Positions 1 through 5,964 of a stretch of DNA of 6,789 bases are shown in pieces (the first letter of the stretch is position 1; each line of letters begins with the position of its first letter). The position numbers were made by a program, and so were the translations under genes. This DNA is from Candidatus Bathyarchaeota archaeon (GTDB lineage: Archaea; Thermoproteota; Bathyarchaeia; Bathyarchaeales; Bathycorpusculaceae): contig DAOVFC010000031.1 in NCBI GenBank assembly GCA_030668645.1, forward strand, positions 1 through 6,789, written 5' to 3'. Below the pieces are notes generated by a model. It did no database searches. It was not told the origin of the DNA and saw only the letters and a list, made by a program, of their open reading frames with translations.

Positions 1-1
1 C

Positions 2-445
2 TTTAGGCCTGGGTACCAAACAGCGGCGTTCAACACAGAACTCGGAAAAATCGGTTTAATCATTTGCTACGACGTATTTTTCCCAGAAGTAAGCCGACTG
101 ACACGCTTGAAAGGAGCACAGTTAATAGTCTGTATCTCGGCTTCTCCAGCGGGTCGCCGCGCCTTCTTTGAAACGTTAACAACTGCGAGAGCGATAGAAA
201 ACACGGCTTTTCTAGCCTATGTAAACCTCGTAGGCATGGAAGACGGGTTACAGTTTTGGGGAGGAAGCAGACTCATTGGACCGAACGGAAAAACTCTTGT
301 GAATGCAAAGTATGATGAGGAAGACCTTGTGATAGGCGAGGTTGACTATGCTGATATAAAGCCCGTGGAAACGTTTGTCCCAACACTACGAGACCTACGT
401 CCAGAACTTTTTGACAAGCTAAAAGAACACGCAGAAAAACTGTAA
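2..445 (+). CDS. Carbon-nitrogen hydrolase (nitrilase superfamily), C-terminal part
   Basis: This is the last 147 residues of a nitrilase/amidase-type C-N hydrolase; the frame is open to the left edge, so the start lies outside. A full member is usually 260-290 residues, so about half is present. The segment GLIICYDVFFPE carries the catalytic cysteine (codon 65-67). The other two triad residues, Glu and Lys, would lie in the missing part. Further family signatures follow: ARAIENTAFLAYVN, where the protein chain lines the active site, and GGSRLIGPNGKTL near the C-terminus. These enzymes are cytoplasmic and hydrolyse non-peptide C-N bonds of amides, nitriles or carbamoyl compounds. The substrate cannot be told from this half. 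A TTG at 107 is only an internal Leu codon, not a start, because the conserved Cys region lies before it. The gene converges on the aminotransferase with 19 bases between stops. Confidence 0.88.
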   Translation, partial: FRPGYQTAAFNTELGKIGLIICYDVFFPEVSRLTRLKGAQLIVCISASPAGRRAFFETLTTARAIENTAFLAYVNLVGMEDGLQFWGGSRLIGPNGKTLVNAKYDEEDLVIGEVDYADIKPVETFVPTLRDLRPELFDKLKEHAEKL

Positions 446-464
446 CAGAAGATAAAAGCCAACA

Positions 465-1637
465 TTACCTGATTTTTTTAACAGCCTCTTCTATGCGGTC
501 TAGCGCTTCCTCCAGCTTTTCATACGAGGTGGCATACGAAATACGAATATATCCTTCGCCATAGCTGCCAAAAGAAGAACCAGGTGCAACGGAGACCCTA
601 GCTTCTTTCAAAAGAAACTCTGCGAATTCTTTAGAAGACATGCCGAATGCCTTGATGTTTGGAAAAACATAGAAGGCCCCCTTTGGAAGCACACAGCTAA
701 AACCTTCAATCTCATTAACACGCTTATAAACGAGATGCCGCCGCATATCAAACTCGCGGACCACTTCTTTAACAAAATCCTGTGTTCCCTTTAGGGCAGC
801 CAATGCAGTATACTGCGCAGGTCCATTTACACACGCAACAACAAACTGGTGAGCAAGCCAAAGAGGAGAAAGCAGCTCCTTCGAGCCGTAAACGTATCCA
901 ACCCGCAAGCCAGTCATCGCGTAGGTTTTAGAAAAGGAATTAACAACCAAGGTGCGTTCACGCATTCCCGGAAAAGTTGCAAGACAATAGTGTTTGGCAT
1001 CGTCATAAATTATTTTCTCGTAAACTTCGTCTGATATCACAATCAAGTCACGTTCAACCGCAGCATCAGCCAAGGCAGCAACCTCGTGGTAGGAAAGAAC
1101 CGTGCCGGTCGGGTTATTCGGATAGTTTAAGATTATCACGCGTGACTTATCTGTGATGAGTGACGTCACGTCATCAGCGGACGGTTTGAACTCGTTTTCC
1201 TCCAACAAAGGAAGGTAAACGGGAACACCGCCAGCCAGCAAAACACTTGGTTTATAACACACAAACCCTGGATTCGGAATCAGCACCTCGTAACCGGGGT
1301 TTATCAAACCTATCAATGCCAAGAAAATCGCTTCGGTTCCGCCAACGGTGATTAATATCTCAGATTCGGGATCATAAGAGAGACCGTAATCATGATTCGC
1401 CTTTTGCGCTAGAGCCTCCCTAAGCTCTGGAATTCCGTTGGTTGGAGTGTAATGAGTTTTGCCTTCTTTGGCAGCTTGTTCGGCGGCTTTCAAGGCGTGT
1501 TTCGGCGGTGTAAAGTCCGGTTCACCTATACTTAGGCTTATAACGTCGGGCATTTCTTGGGCTAACGTAAAGAAGCGGCGTATTCCCGAGGGCTTTATGT
1601 TTTTTAAGCGTTTTGCTCGCTTAAAATGTGTAACCAA
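465..1637 (-). CDS. PLP-dependent aminotransferase, class I/II (aspartate aminotransferase-like)
   Basis: This is a complete 390-residue fold-type I aminotransferase. Visible signatures are the N-terminal SIGEPDFTPP loop (residues 35-45), GGTEAIFLAL (99-108) in the phosphate-binding region, NYPNNPTG (171-178) with the Asn that contacts the cofactor, ISDEVYE (201-207) with the Asp pairing to the pyridine nitrogen, SFSKTYAMTGLRVGY (234-248) with the Schiff-base Lys237, and YIRISYA (363-369) whose Arg365 should bind the substrate alpha-carboxylate. It resembles the archaeal/bacterial subgroup that transaminates aspartate, aromatic amino acids or alanine; the exact substrate is not predictable. 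The frame stays open to 1811, giving 448 residues. I prefer TTG at 1637 because GAGGT lies 7 bases upstream, the protein then has the family's usual length, and the longer N-terminus is unlike the family and runs into the divergent gene's control region. An ATG at 1673 is the main alternative but has no Shine-Dalgarno site. Confidence 0.93.
   Translation of the reverse strand: MVTHFKRAKRLKNIKPSGIRRFFTLAQEMPDVISLSIGEPDFTPPKHALKAAEQAAKEGKTHYTPTNGIPELREALAQKANHDYGLSYDPESEILITVGGTEAIFLALIGLINPGYEVLIPNPGFVCYKPSVLLAGGVPVYLPLLEENEFKPSADDVTSLITDKSRVIILNYPNNPTGTVLSYHEVAALADAAVERDLIVISDEVYEKIIYDDAKHYCLATFPGMRERTLVVNSFSKTYAMTGLRVGYVYGSKELLSPLWLAHQFVVACVNGPAQYTALAALKGTQDFVKEVVREFDMRRHLVYKRVNEIEGFSCVLPKGAFYVFPNIKAFGMSSKEFAEFLLKEARVSVAPGSSFGSYGEGYIRISYATSYEKLEEALDRIEEAVKKIR
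473..479 (+). terminator. Oligo-T tract after the C-N hydrolase
   Basis: Seven consecutive T on the + strand begin 28 bases after the hydrolase stop. Archaeal RNA polymerase often terminates at such T-tracts without a hairpin. The tract also encodes the terminal lysines of the opposing aminotransferase (AAA AAA on the minus strand), so its terminator role is an inference. Confidence 0.35.
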
Positions 1638-1644
1638 GGGGCTT

Positions 1645-1649
1645 ACCTC
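1645..1649 (-). promoter_or_regulatory. Shine-Dalgarno site deciding the aminotransferase start
   Basis: GAGGT on the minus strand ends 7 bases before the TTG at 1637. The same motif class and spacing precede the divergent gene at 1788, which supports TTG as the true start. Confidence 0.6.
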
Positions 1650-1670
1650 ACTATGCAATATTCCTTTCAG

Positions 1671-1682
1671 CATAAAATATTT
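1671..1682 (-). promoter_or_regulatory. Possible TATA box for the aminotransferase
   Basis: The minus strand reads AAATATTTTATG here, the most TATA-like stretch upstream of the preferred start. An archaeal start site about 25 bases downstream would fall near 1650, giving a leader of roughly 13 bases that just contains the Shine-Dalgarno site. This is consistent with the TTG start, but it rests on composition alone. Confidence 0.35.
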
Positions 1683-1683
1683 A

Positions 1684-1700
1684 CGTTCGTAAAACGAGCG
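1684..1700. repeat. Imperfect inverted repeat in the divergent intergenic region
   Basis: CGTTCGT, a 3-base spacer and ACGAGCG form a dyad with six of seven pairs matching. It lies between the aminotransferase and the divergent 158-residue protein, next to the proposed TATA box, where a regulator could affect both. It is short enough to be chance. Confidence 0.25.
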
Positions 1701-1775
1701 AAGGTCCATGTGAGTTTCGGTAACCTTAAAAGAGTCAGCCAGTATACAAAACTGTATCCATTTAAGAAGCCATAC

Positions 1776-1780
1776 GAGGG
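1776..1780 (+). promoter_or_regulatory. Shine-Dalgarno site deciding the start at 1788
   Basis: GAGGG followed by 7 bases and ATG. The reading frame is open back to 1626, but this site and the family-like helical N-terminus argue for 1788. Confidence 0.65.
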
Positions 1781-1787
1781 AAATTGT

Positions 1788-2264
1788 ATGAAGCTCAAAG
1801 AAAACGTTCAAACGTGGTTAATACGCGCTTTGAATGACCCGATGGTGAAGATACTCTCTAAAAACAGTCATTTAACGAGAACCCAGCTGGAAACTTTGCT
1901 GATTGATATTTTATCCGAAAATATATCGGGAAAAACGCTAAAGTACGATGACAAAGCCAGATTTAGGCTAACAAAGTCGAAAATAAGCCGCGGAGCCTTT
2001 AACAGAACGTTAAGGCAGGCAAAAGAAAACGTCACAAGGGCGATATACACTGTGCTGCTCTTAGGGTACCTAGGACTCTTCGAAAGCACACCTCTGGACC
2101 CATATCTTGAAGTAGCGAACAAGCTGCAGGATTATGTGGAAGCGTACAGAGAAGTGATCAATAAAAACGAAAAAGGTGAACTTCTAAAAGCTATAACCAT
2201 GATGAGAGAACAGCTTGAAACAAGCCTGGAACAACTATCAAACCCATCATCGAAACTCACGTGA
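1788..2264 (+). CDS. Helical protein of unknown function, 158 residues
   Basis: I do not recognise a named family. The start ATG has GAGGG 7 bases upstream. The protein is soluble, basic and almost entirely helical, with no signal peptide. Residues 28-43 (LTRTQLETLLIDILSE) and 64-98 (SKISRGAFNRTLRQAKENV followed by the hydrophobic helix RAIYTVLLLGYLGLF) have the spacing of a helix-turn-helix or small helical bundle. The KISRGAFNRTL stretch, rich in Arg, Lys and polar residues, could contact nucleic acid. Residues 105-150 form a charged amphipathic helix that could be a short coiled coil, so a dimer is possible. It is divergent from the aminotransferase and has no operon partner in view. The Arg/Lys-rich middle and dense helices suggest a DNA-associated archaeal protein, but that is inference only. 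Confidence 0.7.
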   Translation: MKLKENVQTWLIRALNDPMVKILSKNSHLTRTQLETLLIDILSENISGKTLKYDDKARFRLTKSKISRGAFNRTLRQAKENVTRAIYTVLLLGYLGLFESTPLDPYLEVANKLQDYVEAYREVINKNEKGELLKAITMMREQLETSLEQLSNPSSKLT

Positions 2265-2442
2265 CATCACAAATCACACAGACAACGCGTTTTAAAACAC
2301 TCCCCTCTAACACGAGAGAGTGGTTAATGTCGGATTGAAACACCGGAAAAAAGGTGAAAACGGGAAATACCCCTAAAAAGCGGACTTTTCCATGCATGGT
2401 AGAATGCTATCGACAGAAAAAGTGGAAGCATCAACGACGTTT

Positions 2443-2502
2443 AGGCTTGTGACCTGTGATATCATAAGCCTTGGGACAATGTTGCGTTGTACCATAAGCC
2501 TT
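2443..2502. repeat. CATAAGCCTT direct repeats with an inverted partial copy
   Basis: CATAAGCCTT occurs at 2463-2472 and again at 2493-2502, exactly 30 bases apart (about three helical turns). An inverted partial copy, AGGCTT, lies at 2443-2448. The right-hand copy runs into the proposed TATA box of the downstream gene. The arrangement suits an operator for a regulator that blocks or recruits TBP/TFB. Confidence 0.45.
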
Positions 2503-2507
2503 AAATG
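2499..2507 (+). promoter_or_regulatory. Possible archaeal TATA box for the membrane winged-helix gene
   Basis: CCTTAAATG is close to the archaeal box A (TTTAWATA-like). A transcription start about 25 bases on would fall near 2530, leaving a leader of about 60 bases to the TTG at 2590. Confidence 0.4.
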
Positions 2508-2522
2508 TTTTTTACGATAAAC

Positions 2523-2574
2523 TGTGATGTGTGATGTAACATGTTTGAATCACATGTAATCACGTTTGAGTCAC
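2523..2574. repeat. Repeat cluster just upstream of the membrane winged-helix gene
   Basis: TGTGATG occurs twice in tandem (2523-2529, 2530-2536). AACATGTT (2538-2545) is a palindrome and ACATGT recurs at 2552-2557. GTTTGAATCAC (2543-2553) and GTTTGAGTCAC (2564-2574) differ at one base and are 21 bases apart, two helical turns. GTGAT words on the left mirror ATCAC words on the right. Together this looks like a multi-site operator overlapping the predicted transcription start. Confidence 0.5.
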
Positions 2575-2577
2575 AAA

Positions 2578-2581
2578 GAGG
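2578..2581 (+). promoter_or_regulatory. Shine-Dalgarno site deciding the start at 2590
   Basis: GAGG sits 8 bases before TTG 2590. The upstream in-frame TTG at 2566 has no such site and lies inside the repeat cluster. Confidence 0.5.
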
Positions 2582-2589
2582 AAGTTGGT

Positions 2590-3303
2590 TTGACTGAGTT
2601 TTTGCTTGTTCTTTTAGGTGTTTTACTTGCTATAACGGTAGGTGCTGCAGGTGAGTATTACAAGCAGATCCGTAAAATTCGTAAAGAGGGTGAGGCTGCC
2701 AAAGAGGTGGTGGGTGACATTGTTTTAAGTTTTAACAGGCAGCTAAGACGTCAAGATGAAAAATTGGAGTTAGTTGCGTATAAAGTTGAGGCTCTCGCAT
2801 CAAAAAGCGATAGAGCCTTCAAAAAGGCTGAGGAAGGTGAAAAGCAACTGCGTAATTCCATATCTAAAGTTAATGTTTCTGCAGAGGACAGAGAAAAGCT
2901 CTTAGCGCGGATAGGAGAAATCGACAAAGTGGTGCGTGATGCTGTAGCATCACAGAAGAAGCTGGTTGCGAAGGTATCCGCCATAGAGGAGCAAACCCAG
3001 CGGTTTCCGCCTGTTTCTGAACTTGGAGTTGAGGCGGTCATACCCATAAAAAGGGAAAAGGTTTTGGCTCCGCTGACTGAGACAGAGTTATCTGTGCTGG
3101 AGACGCTGGTCGTGGAGGGTCCTAAGACTGCCCCGGAGATCAGGGATAAAATTAGACTGAGTAGGGAGCACACGGCGCGGTTGATGAAGAAGTTGTACGA
3201 GGAAGGCTACTTGGAAAGGGATACGACTAAGATTCCGTTCAAGTATCGTGCTAAAAAAGAGATGAAGAAACTGCTGGGAAAGACTGAAAGTGGAATCGCA
3301 TAG
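2590..3303 (+). CDS. Membrane-anchored coiled-coil protein with C-terminal winged helix
   Basis: The protein is 237 residues from TTG 2590 (245 from TTG 2566). Residues 4-22 (FLLVLLGVLLAITVGAAGE) form one hydrophobic segment with basic residues just after it (KQIRKIRK), which suggests an N-terminal membrane anchor with the rest in the cytoplasm. Residues about 25-137 are highly charged and heptad-like, probably a long coiled coil and dimerisation stalk. Residues 162-228 are a MarR/TrmB-like winged helix: LTETELSVLETLVVEGPKTAPEIRDKI as the first two helices, SREHTARLMKKLYEEGYLE as the recognition helix, then a short basic wing ending in KYRAKKEMKKLL. It may be a membrane-tethered DNA-binding regulator or a chromosome-tethering factor; no ligand domain is visible. 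Its control region is rich in repeats, so autoregulation is plausible. It ends four bases from the convergent herA stop. Domain assignment is fairly sure, function is not. Confidence 0.8.
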   Translation: MTEFLLVLLGVLLAITVGAAGEYYKQIRKIRKEGEAAKEVVGDIVLSFNRQLRRQDEKLELVAYKVEALASKSDRAFKKAEEGEKQLRNSISKVNVSAEDREKLLARIGEIDKVVRDAVASQKKLVAKVSAIEEQTQRFPPVSELGVEAVIPIKREKVLAPLTETELSVLETLVVEGPKTAPEIRDKIRLSREHTARLMKKLYEEGYLERDTTKIPFKYRAKKEMKKLLGKTESGIA

Positions 3304-3307
3304 CGTG

Positions 3308-3315
3308 TTATTTTT
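3308..3315 (+). terminator. T-rich tract after the membrane winged-helix gene
   Basis: TTATTTTT begins 4 bases after the stop at 3303 and could serve as an archaeal T-tract terminator. It overlaps the last codons of herA on the other strand. Confidence 0.35.
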
Positions 3316-4852
3316 CTAGGGAGATGGACCGATGCTTGCCCAGTTGTTTGAGGCGGCTATCCATGTCCGAAAGTTTTTGTGACTCGGGAAGCCCGTAGTC
3401 GTGCCCGCCTCTTTCATCCAGATACTCAGGGTAGTGTGTAACTTTCACTGGAACCGCGAAGCGTATTTTGGGTTCCGAGATTAGTAGGGCTTCGCCTACG
3501 TCAAGCATTTTGATTTCGGTGTCGCTGTACTCAAGGTACGGCGTGTTTTCGGTAAGGTAGACCCTGTCGCGACGCAGTTCCGTTTTCATAATGACCTTGG
3601 TCCAAAGCTCGGCGAAGACGTTGGGGTTTACTCTTGAAGGCCGAGGTGTCACAGCGTTCAGCCCAACACGATACTTTCGGTACGTCAAGGCGATGTCGGA
3701 GAATATCGTTTTAGGTAGGTTAGGATCAAGGAATTCATGGGCTTCTTCCAAGGTTATAAGAAGGGTTGGAAGCTTTTTCCACTCCTCAAAATTGCTTTCC
3801 CACATCCGTTTATAATGGTATGCAACATTGGATGCTGTGAGGCAGGTGATGTTGTGTTGCTCTTCAGAACTTAGGCCCGATGTATCAATGAGACATGTGA
3901 CCCCTTGGCTAACGTTCTGGATCACATCATCAATGAAGTTATAGTTGGAAGGTGGAAAGAGACTTGGTGGAAGGTCAGAAAGCTTGCTCATCAGAGCCTC
4001 AATTACGCTTTTTGCTTTGTAGTTGATGATTTTGCCAACTCCTACATATCCTTCTGCCCCATAAGCTCCAAGCGATCCCTCGATCCAGCTACCACCCAGT
4101 TTCTCATACAACCTTCTGGCAACTCTTATTTGAGGCCTACCTATTTCAGGGAAAATCGTTCGCAACCTTCCAGGATGAAGGGTGTGCAATCCAATACATA
4201 ACTTGCCTTCTCTGGCTGAGTAGTGGCGAACCTTGCTGTGGAAGAGCGGGTGATCCCGCAGACCTCTCCGAGGTTCGATGCCCTTCCCTGTCAGCAACTG
4301 CCCAGCAAAGTCGAAAATGAGACCCACAGTTTTTGGACTGTTGTCTATTACCCGCGCGTTTAACATCAATTCACAATTTGTCTTTCCCGATCCGGTCATT
4401 CCAAACATGCCAATCATCAGCTGAATAGACGCAACATCTATGCCCACAGATCCGAGCAGTCTTTCTCCAGAACGTAGCCGCCCTATCTCCAACTCACCCG
4501 CAAGCTTTAACGCTGAACAGTCTTCTGGACTGGCCGTGAATACTTTGTCCTTATAATCGGGATTGAACGTGGGAGAGCGGGTTTTGGACGCCCTCCTCTC
4601 AAGGAAAAGAATGGCCTCAACGCTTCTATAACGTGAATACGGGCCGAATGCCTCTTTTCCCTCCGCCTCACGAAGTTGTTCGCTGATTTCGAGCGTAGAT
4701 TTGCTCTCAGCGTTCACAACTCTTGCGTAGAAGCTTCTTTCATTTGAGTCTATTCTAACTATCTGGCCGAAAGAAAGGTTGCTTCCCTTATCGAGGAAGA
4801 AGAAAACGCGGTCACCTTTCACTTCGCGAACGAACCCCGTTGGCTCAGACAT
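3308..4852 (-). CDS. herA: HerA-like hexameric DNA translocase ATPase
   Basis: The protein is 514 residues from ATG 4852; a TTG two codons earlier (4858) is the alternative. HerA forms a hexameric ring that pumps duplex DNA and drives NurA in end resection for recombinational repair. Numbering from TTG: residues 8-90 match a HAS-barrel (GFVREVKGDRVFFF, GQIVRID). Walker A is GMTGSGKT (153-160), and Walker B LLITLEEAH (366-374) holds the acidic pair Glu371-Glu372. The C-terminal strand and sensor region are VGLNAVTPRPSRVNPNVF (398-415), followed by DVGEALLIS. Length and order fit archaeal HerA. From recall of the family, HerA usually has SQRPS or TQRPS and a later Q-I/V-I-L-R segment; here these read TPRPS and KVIMKTE, so it may be a divergent paralogue. 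It overlaps nurA by 8 bases (ATGTCTGA), which implies translational coupling. Confidence 0.9.
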   Translation of the reverse strand: MSEPTGFVREVKGDRVFFFLDKGSNLSFGQIVRIDSNERSFYARVVNAESKSTLEISEQLREAEGKEAFGPYSRYRSVEAILFLERRASKTRSPTFNPDYKDKVFTASPEDCSALKLAGELEIGRLRSGERLLGSVGIDVASIQLMIGMFGMTGSGKTNCELMLNARVIDNSPKTVGLIFDFAGQLLTGKGIEPRRGLRDHPLFHSKVRHYSAREGKLCIGLHTLHPGRLRTIFPEIGRPQIRVARRLYEKLGGSWIEGSLGAYGAEGYVGVGKIINYKAKSVIEALMSKLSDLPPSLFPPSNYNFIDDVIQNVSQGVTCLIDTSGLSSEEQHNITCLTASNVAYHYKRMWESNFEEWKKLPTLLITLEEAHEFLDPNLPKTIFSDIALTYRKYRVGLNAVTPRPSRVNPNVFAELWTKVIMKTELRRDRVYLTENTPYLEYSDTEIKMLDVGEALLISEPKIRFAVPVKVTHYPEYLDERGGHDYGLPESQKLSDMDSRLKQLGKHRSISLEK

Positions 4853-5798
4853 GTTCAATCAACTCCCATCTAAATGGATGCTTAGCTCCATGAAGTTCAT
4901 CTACAAAGTTACAGGAGAATTCCTCCGTACGGAGCACATCCAATAAACCAGCGTTAGCCAGGGTTCCCTCAACTTGATCGTGATAATGGAGAAGCATGGA
5001 ATCAGATGGAGTAGAGAAATCATGAGCAAGCCAAAGGGTGACCGGGTACCCAAGGCACCTTGGGTCCTCTGAGATAGAGGTGAGTGGGGAGAGCAGTTCA
5101 TGTGCACCGTAATCAGCTAAGTATTCCATTATATCGCAACGAAAAACGCGTGGACTAGATTGACACAACTTCATAAGGGATATATCTCCGTATAGATGCT
5201 TGTCTGTATTCGCTTTCACGACCGGGTGATAGACCCAGAGACCATAAGAGGAAAGCATGCACGCAGCAGCTATAAAGTCTCGTCCCTTTTCATCATGTAG
5301 CATCGGTGATTGTTTACTTATAGCCAGAAGTTTGATTCGTTTTTTTCGGCATGCTTCGTATAGAGACACCTGAAACCTTCGTGGACCACCAAAGTAGCTG
5401 GCTCCATCTAATAGAAGATAATCCTCCTCATGTGCACCGTGAAGTAGGCTTAATGCCGTTTCACTCTCCAGCTCAAGCCTAGCATTTCGAAGGAACCAGC
5501 GTCGTCTATATGCATCCGCGATTACGGTGCACATTTTCTCTCCGTACCCCCAATCTACATCGCGACCTCTCACCACAGCGTAGGCTGCGCGAAGTAGGTA
5601 GATCCCCCAGTTGTTCGCCCTCTTTAACGTCCTAGTTGAACAGTCCACAGCGGTAAAATTCCCTTTGTAACTGTCCATTTTTTTCAGAGGTTTTATCTTA
5701 GATTTCTGGGGCTTAACCGTTATTACCGGTTCCTTTCTCACCTCCGGGTAACCTACAGCTCGTCCTTTGTCTATGTATTCGTTCAGTTTTTTCTTCAT
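4845..5798 (-). CDS. nurA: NurA-like 5'-3' nuclease
   Basis: The protein is 317 residues from ATG 5798. NurA is a manganese-dependent single-strand endonuclease and 5'-3' exonuclease that works inside the HerA ring. Motifs in order: AVDCSTR (50-56) with Asp52 as the first metal ligand; ELESETALSLL (109-119), a likely source of the second acidic ligand; YLLLDGAS (127-134) with Asp131; AISKQS (159-164) with Lys162; YPVTLWLAHD (251-260); and a C-terminal HPFRWE (307-312). Motif I usually reads VDGS; here the Gly is Cys. The gene runs straight into herA with an 8-base overlap. Mre11 and Rad50, often in the same cluster in archaea, are not here. The ATG has no good Shine-Dalgarno site, while GGGGAGG lies 40 bases upstream, in phase with an AUA codon 11 codons before the ATG, so the true N-terminus may be longer. 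Family assignment is based on motif pattern and herA linkage. Confidence 0.85.
   Translation of the reverse strand: MKKKLNEYIDKGRAVGYPEVRKEPVITVKPQKSKIKPLKKMDSYKGNFTAVDCSTRTLKRANNWGIYLLRAAYAVVRGRDVDWGYGEKMCTVIADAYRRRWFLRNARLELESETALSLLHGAHEEDYLLLDGASYFGGPRRFQVSLYEACRKKRIKLLAISKQSPMLHDEKGRDFIAAACMLSSYGLWVYHPVVKANTDKHLYGDISLMKLCQSSPRVFRCDIMEYLADYGAHELLSPLTSISEDPRCLGYPVTLWLAHDFSTPSDSMLLHYHDQVEGTLANAGLLDVLRTEEFSCNFVDELHGAKHPFRWELIEHV
4863..4867 (-). promoter_or_regulatory. Shine-Dalgarno site for herA inside the nurA end
   Basis: GGGAG on the minus strand, within the last codons of nurA, lies 10 bases before ATG 4852 but only 3 bases before TTG 4858. The spacing favours the ATG. Confidence 0.45.
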
Positions 5799-5838
5799 CT
5801 CAGCTAGGTCTCTTTGGATTTTACCGCTTATTGAACAT

Positions 5839-5845
5839 CCTCCCC
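5839..5845 (-). promoter_or_regulatory. Strong Shine-Dalgarno site upstream of the called nurA start
   Basis: GGGGAGG on the minus strand is the best ribosome site in the window, yet 40 bases separate it from ATG 5798. Seven bases after it comes an in-frame AUA (5831-5829), the same spacing seen for the genes starting at 1637 and 1788. Confidence 0.5.
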
Positions 5846-5944
5846 ATAAGACATATGTGATTCAGAACCAGAAGCTCCAATTCATTTACTTTAGAATTTT
5901 GCTTACTTATCACTTTTGACAAAGCTCAATATGTTCCGTAACTG

Positions 5945-5959
5945 AACGACGAAGTCGTT
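5945..5959. repeat. Hairpin just past the small winged-helix gene
   Basis: AACGAC, loop GAA, GTCGTT is a perfect 6-bp stem 5 bases after the stop at 5965. On the minus strand no T-tract follows, so it may be a processing or 3'-end hairpin between this gene and nurA rather than a classic terminator. Confidence 0.35.
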
Positions 5960-5964
5960 TTCGA

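Larger units (their letters stand above)
2265..2520. other. Gene-free stretch, left part
   Basis: I see no credible coding frame. Short structures are present: TTTTAAAA at 2290-2297, a GGG/CCC hairpin at 2362-2372, CACC/GGTG at 2341-2356, the palindrome CCATGCATGG at 2390-2399, and TGATATCA at 2457-2464. A lone GATTGAAAC at 2333-2341 looks like the end of an archaeal CRISPR repeat but is not repeated. The repeats from 2443 onward are described separately. Confidence 0.5.

Noticed and set aside
1626..1787. N-terminal extension of the 158-residue protein back to ATG 1626
   Set aside because: It overlaps the aminotransferase promoter and start region, lacks a ribosome site, and the sequence before 1788 is not helical like the rest.
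2298..2322. Second ORB-like element on the minus strand (CTCTCGTG then AGAGGGGAGTG)
   Set aside because: It needs a gap to align and lacks the TCCA/TGGA dyad; the resemblance is too loose.
2333..2341. GATTGAAAC, like the 3' end of an archaeal CRISPR repeat
   Set aside because: Only one copy, with no second repeat at spacer distance and no cas gene in view.
2566..2589. TTG 2566 as the start of the membrane winged-helix protein
   Set aside because: No ribosome site upstream and it lies inside the repeat cluster; TTG 2590 has GAGG 8 bases before it and places the hydrophobic segment at the N-terminus.
2523..2600. C/D-box guide RNA suggested by GTGATGT words
   Set aside because: No proper C box (RTGATGA) paired with a CTGA D box at a suitable distance, and the words are better explained as repeats in a promoter.
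3591..4201. Open frames on the + strand across herA
   Set aside because: They are antisense shadows of a strongly conserved ATPase and carry no recognisable motif or ribosome site.
5047..5060. CCAAGG/CCTTGG inverted repeat
   Set aside because: It lies inside nurA coding sequence, is short, and is explained by codons.
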